A program made the translations under genes and the position numbers. Of a stretch of DNA of 64,000 nt, positions 17,110 to 26,078 are shown piece after piece. The stretch is from Oceanobacter antarcticus. Lineage in GTDB: Bacteria > Pseudomonadota > Gammaproteobacteria > Pseudomonadales > Oceanobacteraceae. The notes below the pieces were generated by a model. It was given only the letters and a program-made list of their open reading frames with translations, was not told the DNA's origin and did not search any database. The stretch spans positions 62,001-126,000 of the forward strand of contig NZ_JBBKTX010000004.1 of the NCBI RefSeq assembly GCF_044962685.1, read 5' to 3'. Numbering within the stretch: the first letter of the stretch is position 1; every line of letters begins with the position of its first letter.

Positions 17110-17670
17110 TGCCCGGTTAATCCGTAGCGGTGTTCCACACCAGGGTGTCAGCCCGCCCACCGTCACGATAGCCATAACAGGTATTGTCCATTCGTTTACG
17201 GTTCGCCGGGCTATCAGCGAATCCCGTCTGGAATTCCAGCCGGTAGCCTTGCAGGGTCTGGAATGCGGCGGTCGCCAGTACTGGCAGCAGTTCAGTGAGA
17301 TGGGTGCAGGCGTGCTGACGGCCCAGGGTTTCCTTGACGTCGTTGATCCAGCCGGAGCGGATTTTCATCCCGACCAGCAAATCATAACGGGGGGCTGCTC
17401 CATGACAATCCTGATAGGGAGTCGCACGCATAGCCGCACGAACCTCACGAATCACCAGCCGATCATCCACCACCAGAGTCAGGGTCATATCGTGCAGCGC
17501 ATCACCAATAATCAGGCAACCTCTGTCCGGCAGGTTAGCTTCATAGCCCTTGGTGTCCAGCAAGGTGCCTTCTACTTCCCACAAACCGTCGCTGCGCAGG
17601 TAACCCTGAACGTCAATCTGGCGGCGATGTAATGGCGTACGGGTAACGGGGCTGGCTTCTTCAGTCATGG
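17110..17670. repeat. 561-bp direct repeat, copy 2
   Basis: Partner of 13296-13856. Differences fall at single positions (for example TGTCC against TGGCC, CAGCAA against CAACAA, and C against T in the start codon). Together the copies bracket the LysR-mobA pair. Confidence 0.9.
17117..17668 (-). CDS. DUF2889 family protein, intact copy
   Basis: 183 residues from the ATG at 17666-17668, which has a GAG seven bases upstream; a longer frame to 17782 would run into the neighbouring membrane-protein gene and is rejected. Conserved blocks: LHRRQIDVQGYLRSDGLWEVEG near the N-terminus, then MTLTLVVDD, and CTHLTELLPVLATAAFQTLQ near the C-terminus, the signature of DUF2889. The biochemical role is unknown. 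Members are often seen near aromatic-compound catabolic genes, which fits the flanking monooxygenase. The surrounding gene order gives no operon partner other than the upstream SpmAB-like gene. Confidence 0.8.
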   Translation of the reverse strand: MTEEASPVTRTPLHRRQIDVQGYLRSDGLWEVEGTLLDTKGYEANLPDRGCLIIGDALHDMTLTLVVDDRLVIREVRAAMRATPYQDCHGAAPRYDLLVGMKIRSGWINDVKETLGRQHACTHLTELLPVLATAAFQTLQGYRLEFQTGFADSPANRKRMDNTCYGYRDGGRADTLVWNTATD

Positions 17671-17760
17671 GCATACTCAACAGTTTATCGGTGCATCGAA
17701 CTGACCATGGTAACTGCCTCGCTGCCGCTGGCAAAGCGGACTCACTGTTGCAGCCGTGTT

Positions 17761-18987
17761 TCAACCACCAGCAAAAAACCATCCGCCTACCAGCACGGCG
17801 GTGATCATCCCAACGCCATCACACAACAGCCCGGCCCAGAGTGCGTAGCGAATCCGGGTAATCCCTACCACGCCAAAGTAGACCGCCAAGACATAAAAGG
17901 TAGTTTCTGTACTGCCTTGCATCACCGCAGCAATATGCCCTGCGACCGAGTCAACGCCATGGGTATTCATCACATCCAGCATCATGGCGCGGGCACCGCT
18001 GCCACTGAAGGGCTTCATCAGTGCGACAGGCAAGGCGTCGACAAACAGGGTGCTGACACCCAGTGCCGTCAGCAGCCAGCGTACGCCATCCAGTAACAGG
18101 TCGAGTGCGCCACTGGCGCGAAAAATACCAATCGCCACCAGCATGGCCACCAGATAGGGAATCAACTGCACGGCGGTTTCAAAACCGCTTTTGGCACCCG
18201 CTACAAATTGTTCGTAAACCGGTTGTTGACGCCACAGTCCGGCCGCCACCAGACCGACCATCAACAACAGGATGATGCCGTTAGCCAGTTGCTGTGAGAT
18301 ATCGGCAAGGCGATCCACGGGTACAGAACCGAGCCAGAACACCAGCGTCGCGACAACGGCCACCAGTCCGCCCAGATACCCCAGTACCACCGCATCCAGG
18401 CGGATTTTTTGCAGCCACATCACGGCCAATAAACCAGACAGGGTTGAGGCGGTGGTCGCCAGCAAGATTGGCACAAACACGTCGGCCGGATTGGCCGCGC
18501 CCAGCTGGGTGCGGTACATAAAAATAGTGACGGGTAACAAGGTAACCGAGGAGGTATTCAGCACCAGAAACAGGATCTGGGCATTACTGGCGGTATCTTT
18601 GAGCGGATTGAGTGTCTGCAAGGCCTGCATCGCCTTGATCCCCAGCGGGGTGGCAGCGTTATCCAGACCCAGCATATTGGCCGCCAGATTCATGGTGATG
18701 GCACCTTGCGCCTCATGCCCGGCAGGAACCTCTGGCATCAGTCGTCGGAACAGCGGTGCCAGCCCTTGACCGAGCCAGCTGATAACGCCGGTTTTTTCAG
18801 CAATGGCAAACAGCCCCGACCACAACGCCAGCAATCCCACCAGACCAATGGCAATATCGACCGAGAGTTTGGCCATATCGAAACTGGCATTCACCAGTTG
18901 CTGAAAGATCTCGGTATCGCCGCCCAGCCAGCGCACCAGCGCGGTGGCACATCCGACCAGAAAAAATAATGCCCAAACAAGATTCAA
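17761..18987 (-). CDS. SpmA/SpmB-like nucleoside-recognition (Gate) domain membrane protein
   Basis: 408 residues if translation begins at the TTG at 18985-18987 (MNLVWALFFLVG), placed six bases after a GGGAG; a TTG six bases earlier is possible. Two Gate-domain halves are fused: the first has MNLAANMLGLDNAATPLGIKAM, the second ALPVALMKPFSGSGARAMM and STETTFYVLAVYFG, matching SpmA and SpmB of Firmicutes. Around ten membrane helices. In non-sporulating bacteria the function is unknown; transport of a nucleoside or another small solute is a guess from the domain name. The stop is 92 bp from the DUF2889 start, so they may be co-transcribed. Confidence 0.8.
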   Translation of the reverse strand: MNLVWALFFLVGCATALVRWLGGDTEIFQQLVNASFDMAKLSVDIAIGLVGLLALWSGLFAIAEKTGVISWLGQGLAPLFRRLMPEVPAGHEAQGAITMNLAANMLGLDNAATPLGIKAMQALQTLNPLKDTASNAQILFLVLNTSSVTLLPVTIFMYRTQLGAANPADVFVPILLATTASTLSGLLAVMWLQKIRLDAVVLGYLGGLVAVVATLVFWLGSVPVDRLADISQQLANGIILLLMVGLVAAGLWRQQPVYEQFVAGAKSGFETAVQLIPYLVAMLVAIGIFRASGALDLLLDGVRWLLTALGVSTLFVDALPVALMKPFSGSGARAMMLDVMNTHGVDSVAGHIAAVMQGSTETTFYVLAVYFGVVGITRIRYALWAGLLCDGVGMITAVLVGGWFFAGG

Positions 18988-19106
18988 ACACAACTCCCGG
19001 CGTACACCCTGTCCAGCTTCCGAGTTATACGCCGTCAGTTGTGAATGTCCAGAATCAAGGCGATAGCCGCTTTAGACTTTGCTTTAAGCGTTTATAGCAG
19101 CCAGTC

Positions 19107-20162
19107 TTAATCCTGTTCGTATTTATTAATCAGATCGACAGCTTTTTGGTACAGCCGCTGGCCATCATTACCGGCATCGTCCATTTCCTTGATCCAGCCA
19201 TCCGTCACCGGTTGCATGGTGGTTTTCCAGCGCGCCGTTTCACTGTCACTGAGCACCAGAATCTGGTTGCCTTCTTCTACGGCTGCCTTGCGTCCGGCTT
19301 GTTCCGATTCATCCCAGGCAGCACCTATCCAGCCAGCGGTGCTGATACCCGAGTTGTTATCAATCACCTTTTGCAAATCGGCGGGCAGTTTGGCATAGGC
19401 ATCCTTGTTCATCGCGAAGATAAAGAACTGGGTATACAGACCCCGGTCGCCATGAATTTCGGTATGGTAATCCACCATCTGGTGAATTTTTAACGGCGCA
19501 ACCACTTCATAAGGCAACAGCGCAGCATCCAGTACGCCCTTGGAAAAGGCCGATGGCACAGAAGGCACCGGCATAAACAGCGGTGAAGCCCCGGCAAGGG
19601 TCAAGGCATCTGCCATTTGCTTGTTGGAAGCACGAATTTTCAAACCGGCCAGATCTTCCAGTCGCGAAACCGGTGTCGTGCGACTGTGAATCGAACCCGG
19701 TGCGTGGGTATGCAATGCCAGTAGCTGTACATCGGCGAATGAATCCTGCATTTCCTGCTCGGCATATTCTTGCAACGCCATGCTGGTGATTTTTGCCGAT
19801 GCCGGCATAAACGGCAGTTCAAACACCCCGGCTTTGGGGAAACGTCCCGGCGTATAACCACCGACCGTCCAGATAATATCAGCAACGCCTTTGCGAGCCT
19901 GGTCGTACAGCGATGCGGGCTTGCCGCCTAGCTGCATGGAGGGATAGATATCGATCTGGATACGGCCGTTGGATTCAGCCATTACCTTGTCGGCCCACGG
20001 AACCAGAAAACGGCGGTGGGCAGTCGAGCTCATGGGGAGCATATGATGCAGCTTCAGAGTCACTTCCGGCTCTGCAGCGGTGGCGGTTGAAAAGGATACA
20101 AGGGCGGCAATGCCCATGCCCAGAACGGAGACCAACTGTTTGATTTTCATACTGAGTACCAT
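19107..20162 (-). CDS. TRAP transporter substrate-binding protein (DctP), orphan
   Basis: 351 residues from the ATG at 20160-20162; the ATG at 20150 (MKIKQLVSVLG) is an equally reasonable start. The signal peptide ends STATAA-EPEV. The mature protein has the DctP fold, with a run near MLPMSSTAHRRFLVPWADKV and YPSMQLGGKP closely matching the protein at 34897-35949. There are no permease genes beside it; the paralogue at 34.9 kb has both. It may supply a second ligand specificity to that permease. It lies downstream of vanAB on the same strand, after a 147-bp gap with a hexanucleotide repeat, so a vanillate-type ligand is possible. Confidence 0.85.
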   Translation of the reverse strand: MVLSMKIKQLVSVLGMGIAALVSFSTATAAEPEVTLKLHHMLPMSSTAHRRFLVPWADKVMAESNGRIQIDIYPSMQLGGKPASLYDQARKGVADIIWTVGGYTPGRFPKAGVFELPFMPASAKITSMALQEYAEQEMQDSFADVQLLALHTHAPGSIHSRTTPVSRLEDLAGLKIRASNKQMADALTLAGASPLFMPVPSVPSAFSKGVLDAALLPYEVVAPLKIHQMVDYHTEIHGDRGLYTQFFIFAMNKDAYAKLPADLQKVIDNNSGISTAGWIGAAWDESEQAGRKAAVEEGNQILVLSDSETARWKTTMQPVTDGWIKEMDDAGNDGQRLYQKAVDLINKYEQD

Positions 20163-20253
20163 AGTTATCTTTTTTATAGTTATCTGTGTATCGATTTGAA
20201 GACGTGCGCTAAACGGGTTGTCACGGTGTAAAAATAATCGTGCCCTCCCTGCC

Positions 20254-20280
20254 ATTCAGATTCAGATTCAGATTCAGATT
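20254..20280. repeat. Hexanucleotide tandem repeat, 4.5 copies of ATTCAG
   Basis: Four perfect ATTCAG units and a half unit sit between the vanB stop and the binding-protein gene, about 90 bp upstream of its start. Copy-number change would alter promoter or leader spacing. Confidence 0.9.
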
Positions 20281-20308
20281 AGCAATCAGGGCGCAGAACG
20301 CCCCGTGA

Positions 20309-21277
20309 TTACAGCTGTAACACCAGCCGGGCACTTTTTGAACGCGAGCAACAGGGGGTGAAATGGCTGTTGGCAGCCTGTTCTTCCTCGGTCTGGTACA
20401 AATCCCGATGGTCAGGAATACCGTCCAGAACGGGCGTCAGACAGGAACCACAAATGCCTTTTTCACACGACAGCGCGACATCAATGCCCTGTTGTTCCAG
20501 TACCTGAGCGACGGTCTGATCCGCTGCGACCGAATAGATCGCCCCGGTGGACTGCAGCTGAATTTCAAATGGCTGGTCATCATCCGAGGCGATCACCTCA
20601 GGGGCATCAAAATATTCACGGTGCATGCGTGACGTTGGCCAGCCCTGCCCCAGCGCATCCGCCCAAAGGCTGTCCATAAACCCGGCTGGGCCACAGACAT
20701 ACAAATGTGTTGTCTCTGTTGCTTGAGCCAGCAGGCTGGCCGATTGCAGCCGACCGCCATCCTGACTGATGTGCAAATGTACCTGTTGTGCCCACGGCTG
20801 TTGCTGCAACTCACCAATAAACGCCGCCTGCTCCAGACTGCGGACGCAATAATGCAATTCAAACGAGCGCCCTTGCTGGTACAGCTGATAGGCCATCGCC
20901 AGCATCGGCGTAATCCCGATGCCTCCGGCCAGTAACAGACTGTGAGTGGCCTTTTTTTCCAGAGCAAACAGGTTGCGTGGCATACTGATCTGCAGTCGGC
21001 TGCCGACCTTGACGTCCCGGTGCAGCGCCTCCGAGCCACCCCGAGATCCGGCATCACGCAGCACGCCAATACGGTAGTGGTTCGGCTCTGCCGTCGCATT
21101 GCAGAGCGAATACTGGCGAATCAGACCACCAGGCAAATGGACGTCGATGTGAGCACCGGCTTCATAAGCCGGTAATGGCACAGCGTCAGCACTCACCAGT
21201 TGATAGCTGTTTACCTGGCTCGACTCCCGGCAAATGCTGGCAACCCGAACCTCAATCAGATCCGTTGGCGCAATCAT
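20309..21277 (-). CDS. vanB: Vanillate O-demethylase reductase subunit
   Basis: 322 residues. FMN/flavin-binding IRQYSLCN near residue 54, NAD-binding GGIGITPMLA near 117, and a C-terminal plant-type [2Fe-2S] domain with CEKGICGSC and a late Cys (TPCCSRS). This domain order is that of the phthalate dioxygenase reductase family. It passes electrons from NADH to the Rieske oxygenase VanA. The start codon is one base after the VanA stop, so the two are tightly coupled. Confidence 0.93.
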   Translation of the reverse strand: MIAPTDLIEVRVASICRESSQVNSYQLVSADAVPLPAYEAGAHIDVHLPGGLIRQYSLCNATAEPNHYRIGVLRDAGSRGGSEALHRDVKVGSRLQISMPRNLFALEKKATHSLLLAGGIGITPMLAMAYQLYQQGRSFELHYCVRSLEQAAFIGELQQQPWAQQVHLHISQDGGRLQSASLLAQATETTHLYVCGPAGFMDSLWADALGQGWPTSRMHREYFDAPEVIASDDDQPFEIQLQSTGAIYSVAADQTVAQVLEQQGIDVALSCEKGICGSCLTPVLDGIPDHRDLYQTEEEQAANSHFTPCCSRSKSARLVLQL

Positions 21278-21278
21278 T

Positions 21279-22310
21279 TCAACGCTCCGTTTCGGCGGTC
21301 AGCAAACGTTCAATCACACGGCGTGATTGCACCCCACCGGCATCAATATTGAGTTTGAGCACATCGCGATTCGGATAGGCCAGCAGGTTCTTTTGCTGCA
21401 GTTCCAGCATTTCCAGATCTTCACTGAAAATCTTGCCCTGACCTTCGCGAATACGATCGGTTAACGCCTGATCGTCCGGGCAGAAATTACGGGCCATACC
21501 CCAAAAGTACCAATGGGAGGTTTCGGTTTCCGGGGTGATAAAATCCACCACGATGCACGAGGCGCGGTCTTTCTTCTCGGCATTGATACTGCCCTTGCCT
21601 GCCAACGCCACGCCGACGTCAATCATCACGTGACTCGGCGGAGTGAACCGGCACACCTGCCAGCGATCCACCACTTCGTTGGGATCCAGACCATTAGCTT
21701 CCATATTAGAAGCCCAGAAAGGCGGAGCCTGAATGTTTTCCATAAACCGGGACGTCAGCACCTGTTCACCTTCCACCGTAGTTTCTGGCGCAGCTTCGTC
21801 GATTTCTTTCTGGCCAATAGACGACGCATGGACGTAAGTTTCATGGGTCAGATCCATCAGGTTGTCGACCATCAGCCGATAATCGCACTGGATATGGAAC
21901 AGACCACCACCATAGGCCCACTCATCACTTTCGGCCCACTCGCATGGGTGCAGTTTTGCTGGATCCACGGCCGCCTGATCTCCCGGCCATACCCAGACAA
22001 AACCATAGCGCTCAATCACCGCATACGCCTTGACGCAAGGGAAAGCGCGTACCCGCTGACCCGGCATACTGTCTACCTTGCCGTCGGATCCCATGGCCAA
22101 ACCGTGGTAACCACACACCAGCTTGCCGTTTTCGACATAACCTAACGACAGCGGCGCACCACGATGAGGGCAAAAATCCTCAACTGCGGCGGCAGTACCG
22201 TTCTCATCACGGAAAAACACGATATTTTCGCCACAGATCTTGCGCCCCAGGGGTTTGGCTTCGATTTCATCGGGAGTACACGCAACGTACCAGGCATTTT
22301 TAATAAACAT
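21279..22310 (-). CDS. vanA: Vanillate O-demethylase Rieske oxygenase subunit
   Basis: 343 residues from the ATG at 22308-22310, which follows GAGAGG; the longer frame to 22361 runs through an operator and is not used. The Rieske [2Fe-2S] site is CPHRGAPLSLG...CGYHGLAMG near residues 46-70; the non-haem iron region includes MDLTHETYVHASSIG near 160. It converts vanillate to protocatechuate and formaldehyde with VanB. Controlled by VanR through the palindromes at 22332 and 22391. Confidence 0.94.
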   Translation of the reverse strand: MFIKNAWYVACTPDEIEAKPLGRKICGENIVFFRDENGTAAAVEDFCPHRGAPLSLGYVENGKLVCGYHGLAMGSDGKVDSMPGQRVRAFPCVKAYAVIERYGFVWVWPGDQAAVDPAKLHPCEWAESDEWAYGGGLFHIQCDYRLMVDNLMDLTHETYVHASSIGQKEIDEAAPETTVEGEQVLTSRFMENIQAPPFWASNMEANGLDPNEVVDRWQVCRFTPPSHVMIDVGVALAGKGSINAEKKDRASCIVVDFITPETETSHWYFWGMARNFCPDDQALTDRIREGQGKIFSEDLEMLELQQKNLLAYPNRDVLKLNIDAGGVQSRRVIERLLTAETER

Positions 22311-22331
22311 GGGAGACCTCTCTTTGTTCTT

Positions 22332-22343
22332 ATTGGATCCAAT
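22332..22343. promoter_or_regulatory. VanR operator, site 1
   Basis: ATTGGATCCAAT is a perfect 12-bp palindrome lying 22 bp upstream of the vanA start codon. The same sequence is the known VanR operator of Caulobacter, where vanillate releases the repressor. Confidence 0.85.
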
Positions 22344-22390
22344 TAAATCAAAAATGAACAATAAATCAACAAAAAATAGATATATTTGTC

Positions 22391-22408
22391 ATTTATGGAT
22401 CCATAAAT
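22391..22408. promoter_or_regulatory. VanR operator, site 2
   Basis: ATTTATGGATCCATAAAT is a perfect 18-bp palindrome sharing the TGGATCCA core with site 1, centred 62 bp away. It lies between vanA and vanR, so the pair could control both divergent genes. Confidence 0.8.
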
Positions 22409-22516
22409 AAAAAAATAACAAAGAATTGATGGGAAAAACCGGGTAACTCACAGGCATCCTTGATCATCCCAGCCCCGTGTTAAGATCTCTGCCAGGTACA
22501 CAACGACGAGAGATCC

Positions 22517-23239
22517 ATGGCAACAACGGGGCAGCAAGTACTGGTTACCTTGCGCAAACAGATTGCCGACGGCCAGCTGACCGCCGGTCAACGACTGGCA
22601 GAAATTCCTACGGCAGAGGCGCTTGGTGTGTCCAGAATGCCGGTACGAATGGCATTCCGGGCGCTGGAACAGGAAGGTTTTCTGATCAAAAGCGGCCGCG
22701 GCTACACCGTCCGGGAAACCTCCTCAGAAGAAATTACCGGCGCGATTGAAGTCCGGGGCGTACTGGAAGGACTGGCGGCTCGCCAGGCGGTTGAGCGGGG
22801 ATTGGATCCAGGCGTAATTGACACCCTGCGGCGTTGCCTGCAAGAAGGGGATCAACTGTTTTTGCACGGCTTACTGAGCGATAACGACTTCGATCGCTAT
22901 CACGACATGAACTGCCTGTTTCATGACACCATCATCAAGGCAAGTCATAACCCGGCGGTCGCCGCCGCGCTGGCGCGCAACGATCACATGCCCTTTGCCT
23001 CGGTCAAGGCACTGGCGGTGGATGCCAGTCAGCCGGAGCGAGAATTCAAACGTTTCTACTACGCGCACCTGCAACATCATGCCATCGTTGATGCCCTGTC
23101 CCAGGGACAAAGTGCCAGAGTTGAAGGGCTGATGCGAGAACACGCCAATGCCACACTCAACTATGTTGATGACCAACAACAGAACAACGCCAACGTTTGG
23201 GTTCGACGCAAAAGCCCAAGTGGTACGACGCGATCATAA
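22517..23239 (+). CDS. vanR: GntR-family (FadR subgroup) vanillate repressor
   Basis: 240 residues. The N-terminal winged helix-turn-helix (LAEIPTAEALGVSRMPVRMA, then FLIKSGRGYTV) is followed by an all-helical FCD effector domain with metal-binding His residues (MNCLFHDTI near 140 and REHAN near 215). Position and orientation, facing vanAB across two palindromes of the known VanR operator sequence, make it the vanillate-responsive repressor. A shared intergenic region of 206 bp holds both promoters. Confidence 0.88.
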   Translation: MATTGQQVLVTLRKQIADGQLTAGQRLAEIPTAEALGVSRMPVRMAFRALEQEGFLIKSGRGYTVRETSSEEITGAIEVRGVLEGLAARQAVERGLDPGVIDTLRRCLQEGDQLFLHGLLSDNDFDRYHDMNCLFHDTIIKASHNPAVAAALARNDHMPFASVKALAVDASQPEREFKRFYYAHLQHHAIVDALSQGQSARVEGLMREHANATLNYVDDQQQNNANVWVRRKSPSGTTRS

Positions 23240-23280
23240 CCATAAGCCAAAGCTGGCTGTCAGCCAGCCGTCGCACCGCA

Positions 23281-23352
23281 CAGTAACCAGGTCTTTTTGC
23301 CCGGTTACTGAGAACACAGTCAGCCGGAAAGCGGGCCGTTGGCCCTTTGCCC
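23281..23352. terminator. Convergent terminator region between vanR and a TRAP gene
   Basis: CAGTAACC pairs with GGTTACTG across a 14-nt loop (23281-23310), then GGGCC-GTT-GGCCC (23333-23345) follows. The two hairpins lie between convergent genes and can serve both strands, though the T tracts are short. Confidence 0.55.
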
Positions 23353-23384
23353 CCAGACTGATACTGCCAACGATAAATGAAATG

Positions 23385-24395
23385 CTAGCGTGGGTGATAT
23401 TGCTCATAAAAATGCTTGATCACCGGATTGGCAGCGGTATAACGCTTGATTACGGTACTGATCGCCGCCGACATCTGCTCCGCCCCCAGATTGGCTACTT
23501 TCACTCCTTCACGCTTGAGCAGCGCCAGGTTATTGATCTCGGCTTCTTCCTGGCGTTGGAACCCCCAGGCTTCGGCTTCCTTGAAAGCGGTCATCACCAT
23601 TTGCTGACGATCGACGGTCAAGCCGTCCCACCATACCTTGGACGCCACGACAACACCCGGAAACGCCATATGGTTGGTCACCGTCAGGTAGGGTGCATCA
23701 CGATAGATCTTCAGGCCCACCAGCATATCCAGGTCAACATCGACCGCATCCAGCTGTTTATTAAGCAAAGCGGGTTGCGTATCAAGCAGTGCCAACTGCA
23801 TCGGTACAGCATTCAGTGTTTGCCACCAATCTTTGAACACCTGATCAGGAAACGAACGGATTTTCATGCCATTAAAATCGCTGACATTGGCAACAGGACG
23901 GGTTGACACCACCTGACGCATTCCTGCCAGGGCATACCCCATACCGACCAGCTGACTCGACTCCAGCCGCTGCAACATTTGTTGGGCATCGGTACCGGCA
24001 GTCGCCTTGGCGACGGCTTGGACATCTTTAAACAGATAAGGCAAATACCAGCCGCTGAAAGCGGGTTCAAGAGACGACAGACTGCCCGCCGTCAGAATCG
24101 CCAGGTGTAATTTACCGGACTGTAATTTTTTGATCGTTTCCGCCTCACCCTGCATTTTGGCCATTCTGGATGAGCGCAAACGTATCTGATCATGAGAGGC
24201 CAGCTTGAGATTATTACTCATCCGGTCTGAAATCTGGCTCCAGATATGGCCTGGCGGTGTCACCATTCCGATACTATAGGACTTCGCCTGAGCACCAGAA
24301 GTGGCCAAAGTCAAGCCAACCATTGCGGTTACCGGGAGCAAACAGCGGGTAATCTGGCCACATATTGCGTGTATCGAAGCAATCTTCATCGTCAT
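23385..24395 (-). CDS. TRAP transporter substrate-binding protein, second orphan
   Basis: 336 residues from the ATG at 24393-24395, about seven bases after CAGGA. The signal peptide ends SGAQA-KSY. The mature sequence parallels the protein at 26761-27756 throughout: IGMVTPPGHIWSQISDR against MGMVTPPSHIWNKVSER, GYALAGMRQVVST against GYTLAGMRHVLST, and NHMAFPGVVVAS in both. It lies beyond the terminator of the gentisate-linked TRAP operon and has no permease of its own. It probably shares the permease at 24.8-26.6 kb for a related ligand. Terminal charged residues and the spacing give no ligand information. Confidence 0.85.
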   Translation of the reverse strand: MTMKIASIHAICGQITRCLLPVTAMVGLTLATSGAQAKSYSIGMVTPPGHIWSQISDRMSNNLKLASHDQIRLRSSRMAKMQGEAETIKKLQSGKLHLAILTAGSLSSLEPAFSGWYLPYLFKDVQAVAKATAGTDAQQMLQRLESSQLVGMGYALAGMRQVVSTRPVANVSDFNGMKIRSFPDQVFKDWWQTLNAVPMQLALLDTQPALLNKQLDAVDVDLDMLVGLKIYRDAPYLTVTNHMAFPGVVVASKVWWDGLTVDRQQMVMTAFKEAEAWGFQRQEEAEINNLALLKREGVKVANLGAEQMSAAISTVIKRYTAANPVIKHFYEQYHPR

Positions 24396-24593
24396 AACAT
24401 GTCCTGATAGGTAGAGAGCGCGTTCTCCATGAACTCTCAGATTATTTATTGGTTATTAGGGTAGCCCTAAACAATCCTGCATCCTTTTATTTATACGTTT
24501 TTAAGTATGATCAATACAATCCGAAATATCAGCAGTCATTCAGTGATCTATCACTAATATGCCCCGCCAGCAGATCCACGAACGATAACAAAG

Positions 24594-24643
24594 CAAAAAA
24601 AAACAAAAAAAAAACAAAAAAAAAAGCGGCCACAAGGGCCGCC
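24594..24643 (-). terminator. Strong terminator of the gentisate/TRAP operon
   Basis: On the minus strand GCGGCC...GGCCGC (arms 24626-24631 and 24637-24642) is followed by long T tracts interrupted by single G. It lies about 165 bp after the dctM stop. The rest of the 411-bp gap 24396-24806 is AT-rich with no convincing gene; it includes the promoter of the 23385 gene. Confidence 0.85.
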
Positions 24644-24806
24644 AAGACTAGAGCTAACAGAGGAGAGCTGAAGGACAATGAAACTACTTATACTAAGAAC
24701 CCCTCTCCATCCGTTGGTTCCAGTGACTGTTCAAAAATAACTTTTTTTTTCCGGTACTGGCTTCTATTGATCCATTTTTCAGCCAGATCCCCTGCCCAGC
24801 GCCTGG

Positions 24807-26078
24807 CTAACGCATCAGGCCAGGTAACCACAGAGACAATTCCGGCACCAGCGCAATAATGACCATGCTGATTCCCATCGCCAACAAAAATGGCAACATG
24901 GCACGGAACAGCGACATCATTGGCAGGTTGGCGGTGGTCATGGCAATGTAGAGTCCCGGCCCAACCGGAGGCGTCACCAGCCCCACCAAGGTGGCAAGGC
25001 TGATAATCACGCCGAAGTGAATCGGGTCGATACCAAAGCCAACGGCTGCGGGCAGGATTATCGGCACAATCACAATCATCACCGCGATGCTCTCCAGGAA
25101 CATACCCAGGACGATGACCATGGCGTATACCAGCATCAGGAAGGCAACGGGGGATTCCGTTACACTGGTTATCCACTCCACCATCATGTCCGGCACACCT
25201 TCAAACGACAGCGCCCAGCCAAACACTGAGGCGGCAGCAATCAGTCCGGTAATGGTGGCGGTGTTAATGGCAACCGAGGCAAAAATCTCACCCAGATCCC
25301 GCAGCGAGATAGTTTTGTACACCAGCAAGCCGATCAGGAACGCCATCACTGAGGCAATCGCCCCAGCTTCTGTCGGAGTCATGACCCCCATCACAATACA
25401 CAGAATCACCACAATCGGGATGGTGCCAGGCAGCAAACCGTCAATCAGGTCACGCTTGACGTTCTTGTGCGCCATCGACTCGCCCTTGGGTAATTCCTTG
25501 AACACCCCGGTCAGGAAGATGACCAGGGCAAATCCGGCAATAATCAGTATGCCGGGGAGAATACCGGCAATAAACAGATCCGAAATCGGCTGGTAGGCGA
25601 CAACGCCGTAAATAATCATCAACATGGATGGCGGAATGATCGGCCCCAGCAAACCACCGGCCATGGTAACAGCGGCAGAGAATTCCTTGTTGTAGCCTTT
25701 CTCGACCATGGTCGGAATCATCAATCGGCTCATCACCGAGATCTGCGCCGTTGCCGAACCAAGAATCGATGCTGCCATGGCGTTGGTCAGCAAATTCACA
25801 TAGGCCAGGCCGCCCTTGAAGCGCCCGACAAAAACGTCGGCAGCGTTCATCAGTCGTGACGTCAGGCCGCCCTTGTTCATCAACTCCCCCACCAGCATGA
25901 ACAGCGGGATGGCCAGTAATCCATTCTGGCTCAATGAGCCATACAGCTGGATCGGCAAGGAGCTGACCAGCATGGTGAGATCCATTTCATAGAGAAAAAC
26001 CAGCGTCCCCAGCACCAGGGTCAGAAAAATGGGCAACCCGGTCAGCAGGGCCACAAAAAAGGCAATCAGAGTGGTCAT
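24807..26078 (-). CDS. dctM: TRAP transporter large permease subunit (DctM)
   Basis: 423 residues, about twelve membrane helices. Family marks include FMLVGELMNKGGL near residue 58, GGLLGPIIPPSMLMIIYG near 140, PTEAGAIASV near 235 and LVTPPVGPGLY near 375. This is the ion-coupled transport subunit that works with DctQ and a periplasmic binding protein. Start overlaps the dctQ stop by 4 nt (26075-26078). The operon continues upstream into gentisate genes, so the cargo is likely an aromatic acid that enters this pathway. Confidence 0.93.
   Translation of the reverse strand: MTTLIAFFVALLTGLPIFLTLVLGTLVFLYEMDLTMLVSSLPIQLYGSLSQNGLLAIPLFMLVGELMNKGGLTSRLMNAADVFVGRFKGGLAYVNLLTNAMAASILGSATAQISVMSRLMIPTMVEKGYNKEFSAAVTMAGGLLGPIIPPSMLMIIYGVVAYQPISDLFIAGILPGILIIAGFALVIFLTGVFKELPKGESMAHKNVKRDLIDGLLPGTIPIVVILCIVMGVMTPTEAGAIASVMAFLIGLLVYKTISLRDLGEIFASVAINTATITGLIAAASVFGWALSFEGVPDMMVEWITSVTESPVAFLMLVYAMVIVLGMFLESIAVMIVIVPIILPAAVGFGIDPIHFGVIISLATLVGLVTPPVGPGLYIAMTTANLPMMSLFRAMLPFLLAMGISMVIIALVPELSLWLPGLMR

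Noticed and set aside
13296..17670. Composite transposon
   Set aside because: No transposase and no terminal inverted repeats on either 561-bp copy; a simple duplication explains the data.
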